DNA from: CAYSIX01 sp964431205
GTDB lineage: Bacteria > Planctomycetota > Phycisphaerae > Phycisphaerales > Phycisphaeraceae
Assembly: GCA_964431205.1 (NCBI GenBank)
Contig: CAYSIX010000226.1
Location: 1-6,397, forward strand
Length of the DNA: 6,397 bases
Direction of reading: 5' to 3'
Shown here: piece by piece, positions 5,773-6,397 of the stretch
How positions within the stretch are numbered: the stretch's first letter is position 1
How the letters are laid out: each line of letters starts with the position of its first letter
Position numbers and translations under genes: made by a program
The notes under the pieces: model-generated
The model's input: the letters and a program-made list of their open reading frames with translations, nothing else
Databases searched by the model: none
Told to the model about the DNA's origin: nothing

Positions 5773-5850
5773 GCGCCGGCGGGCCAGGCGTGCGAGGGCC
5801 GGTCCCTCCTTGCGTCCGCGTGGGCCACGGCGCGTGTGATGTCGTCGCGA

Positions 5851-5916
5851 AGCCGAGAGCGGTGAGCCCGGGCGAAGGGCCGGATCCGGCCCTTTGTTGC
5901 CGCTCAGGGCTCGGCT
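5851..5916. repeat. Nested inverted repeats upstream of the aspartokinase gene
   Basis: The outer arms are AGCCGAG (5851-5857) and CTCGGCT (5910-5916), the middle arms GCGG (5859-5862) and CCGC (5900-5903), and at the centre lies a perfect 20-bp palindrome (5875-5894, centred on GGATCC). On the plus strand the palindrome is followed by TTTGTTG, a weak U-tract. It begins about 80 bp beyond the tRNA promoter and ends about 80 bp before the aspartokinase start. It could be a leader RNA structure, a weak terminator or a protein-binding palindrome. I do not recognise it as a known riboswitch. Confidence 0.6.
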
Positions 5917-5997
5917 TGCAGGTCGGGCGGGAGCGGACGTGACTCGCTGTGTCGGCCGTAGCGACGGGGGTGCCGAGACGGTACAGTCTGCCTTCCT

Positions 5998-6397
5998 ATG
6001 GGCGTGAAGGTGTGCAAGTTCGGCGGCTCTTCGGTGGCGGACGCGGGCCAGATCGCCAAGGTGCGGCGGATCATCGAGGCCGAGGCCGACCGGCGGTTCG
6101 TGGTGCCCTCGGCTCCTGGCAGGCGTCGGGCGGACGACCACAAGATCACGGATCTGCTGTACCTGTGCCACGAGCACGCGAAGCAGTCGCTGCCGTTTGA
6201 CGACGTGTTCGCGCACATCGCCGACCGGTTTCTGGACATCGCGGCGGAGCTGGGTCTGGGGCTGGACCTGCACCCGGCGCTGGAGGAAGTCAAGGCGGAG
6301 ATCGCGAAGGAGGCGAAGGCGGACGCCGGGGCCGACTACGCCGCCAGCCGGGGCGAGTATCTCAACGGCTTGGTCCTGGCGGCGCTGCTGGACTGTC
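5998..6397 (+). CDS. lysC: Aspartokinase, N-terminal part (3' partial)
   Basis: This enzyme phosphorylates L-aspartate with ATP, the committed step towards lysine, threonine and methionine. The 133 codons in view start with the kinase signature 'VKVCKFGGSSVADAGQI' (3-19; KFGGSS at 7-12). They continue with 'FVVPSAPGRRRADDHKITDLLYLC' (34-57), which matches the nucleotide/aspartate site region and the KITDLL motif of monofunctional aspartokinases. A helical insert follows, and then 'SRGEYLNG' (117-124), a conserved substrate-loop motif. The C-terminal kinase half and any ACT domains lie beyond the window. ATG 5998 is the only start codon after the in-frame TAG at 5959, so the start is secure. 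There is no Shine-Dalgarno (a pyrimidine-rich 'CTGCCTTCCT' precedes it). A TACAGT at 5982-5987 could be a -10 box giving a nearly leaderless message. The symbol is by function; the paralogue class cannot be decided from this fragment. Confidence 0.93.
   Translation, partial: MGVKVCKFGGSSVADAGQIAKVRRIIEAEADRRFVVPSAPGRRRADDHKITDLLYLCHEHAKQSLPFDDVFAHIADRFLDIAAELGLGLDLHPALEEVKAEIAKEAKADAGADYAASRGEYLNGLVLAALLDC

Noticed and set aside
5839..5865. Short ORF MSSRSRER as a lysC leader peptide
   Set aside because: It lacks Thr, Lys, Met or Ile codons, so it cannot sense a product of the pathway. Its stop lies in the outer part of the inverted repeat without a convincing terminator/antiterminator switch.

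Overview
This is a GC-rich bacterial chromosomal window (roughly 70% G+C by eye). It has two parts. On the left is a plus-strand cluster for polyprenyl-linked sugar or lipid modification. On the right is an amino-acid biosynthesis region with a tRNA gene. The style of the proteins (a long citramalate synthase, an aspartokinase with an 'SAPGRR...KITDLL' N-terminus, a tRNA without encoded CCA) would suit a Planctomycetota-like bacterium such as Phycisphaerae. That assignment is an impression, because no marker gene is present.

Left part (1-3453, plus strand). The window opens inside the C-terminal end of a membrane protein that resembles the tail of a GT39/ArnT-like glycosyltransferase. It is followed by a GT2 polyprenyl-phosphate (dolichol-phosphate-type) glycosyltransferase with four C-terminal membrane helices, and by two class I SAM-dependent methyltransferases of different subfamilies. 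The order and short gaps suggest co-transcription, probably for building or decorating a lipid-linked glycan. The substrate cannot be read from the sequence.

Middle (3477-5395, minus strand). A convergent gene encodes an (R)-citramalate synthase (cimA), the entry enzyme of the threonine-independent isoleucine pathway. Upstream of it, in order of transcription, are a candidate sigma70-type promoter, an 18-codon ORF with four isoleucine codons, and a strong intrinsic terminator lying before the cimA start. Three short segments can pair as alternative hairpins 1:2, 2:3 and 3:4, and segment 2 spans the leader stop codon. This is the layout of a ribosome-mediated transcription attenuator, and the codons match the pathway's end product. 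It is the most interesting element of the window. The cimA coding sequence also carries an in-frame block of four AT-richer 7-bp repeats.

Right part (5396-6397). A gene-free stretch is followed by a minus-strand tRNA-Leu(GAG) with a good -10 box. Next comes a divergent intergenic region with a nested inverted-repeat structure, and then the first 133 codons of an aspartokinase gene that runs off the window. Aspartokinase feeds threonine, lysine and methionine synthesis, while citramalate synthase bypasses threonine on the way to isoleucine, so the two divergent genes belong to linked pathways.
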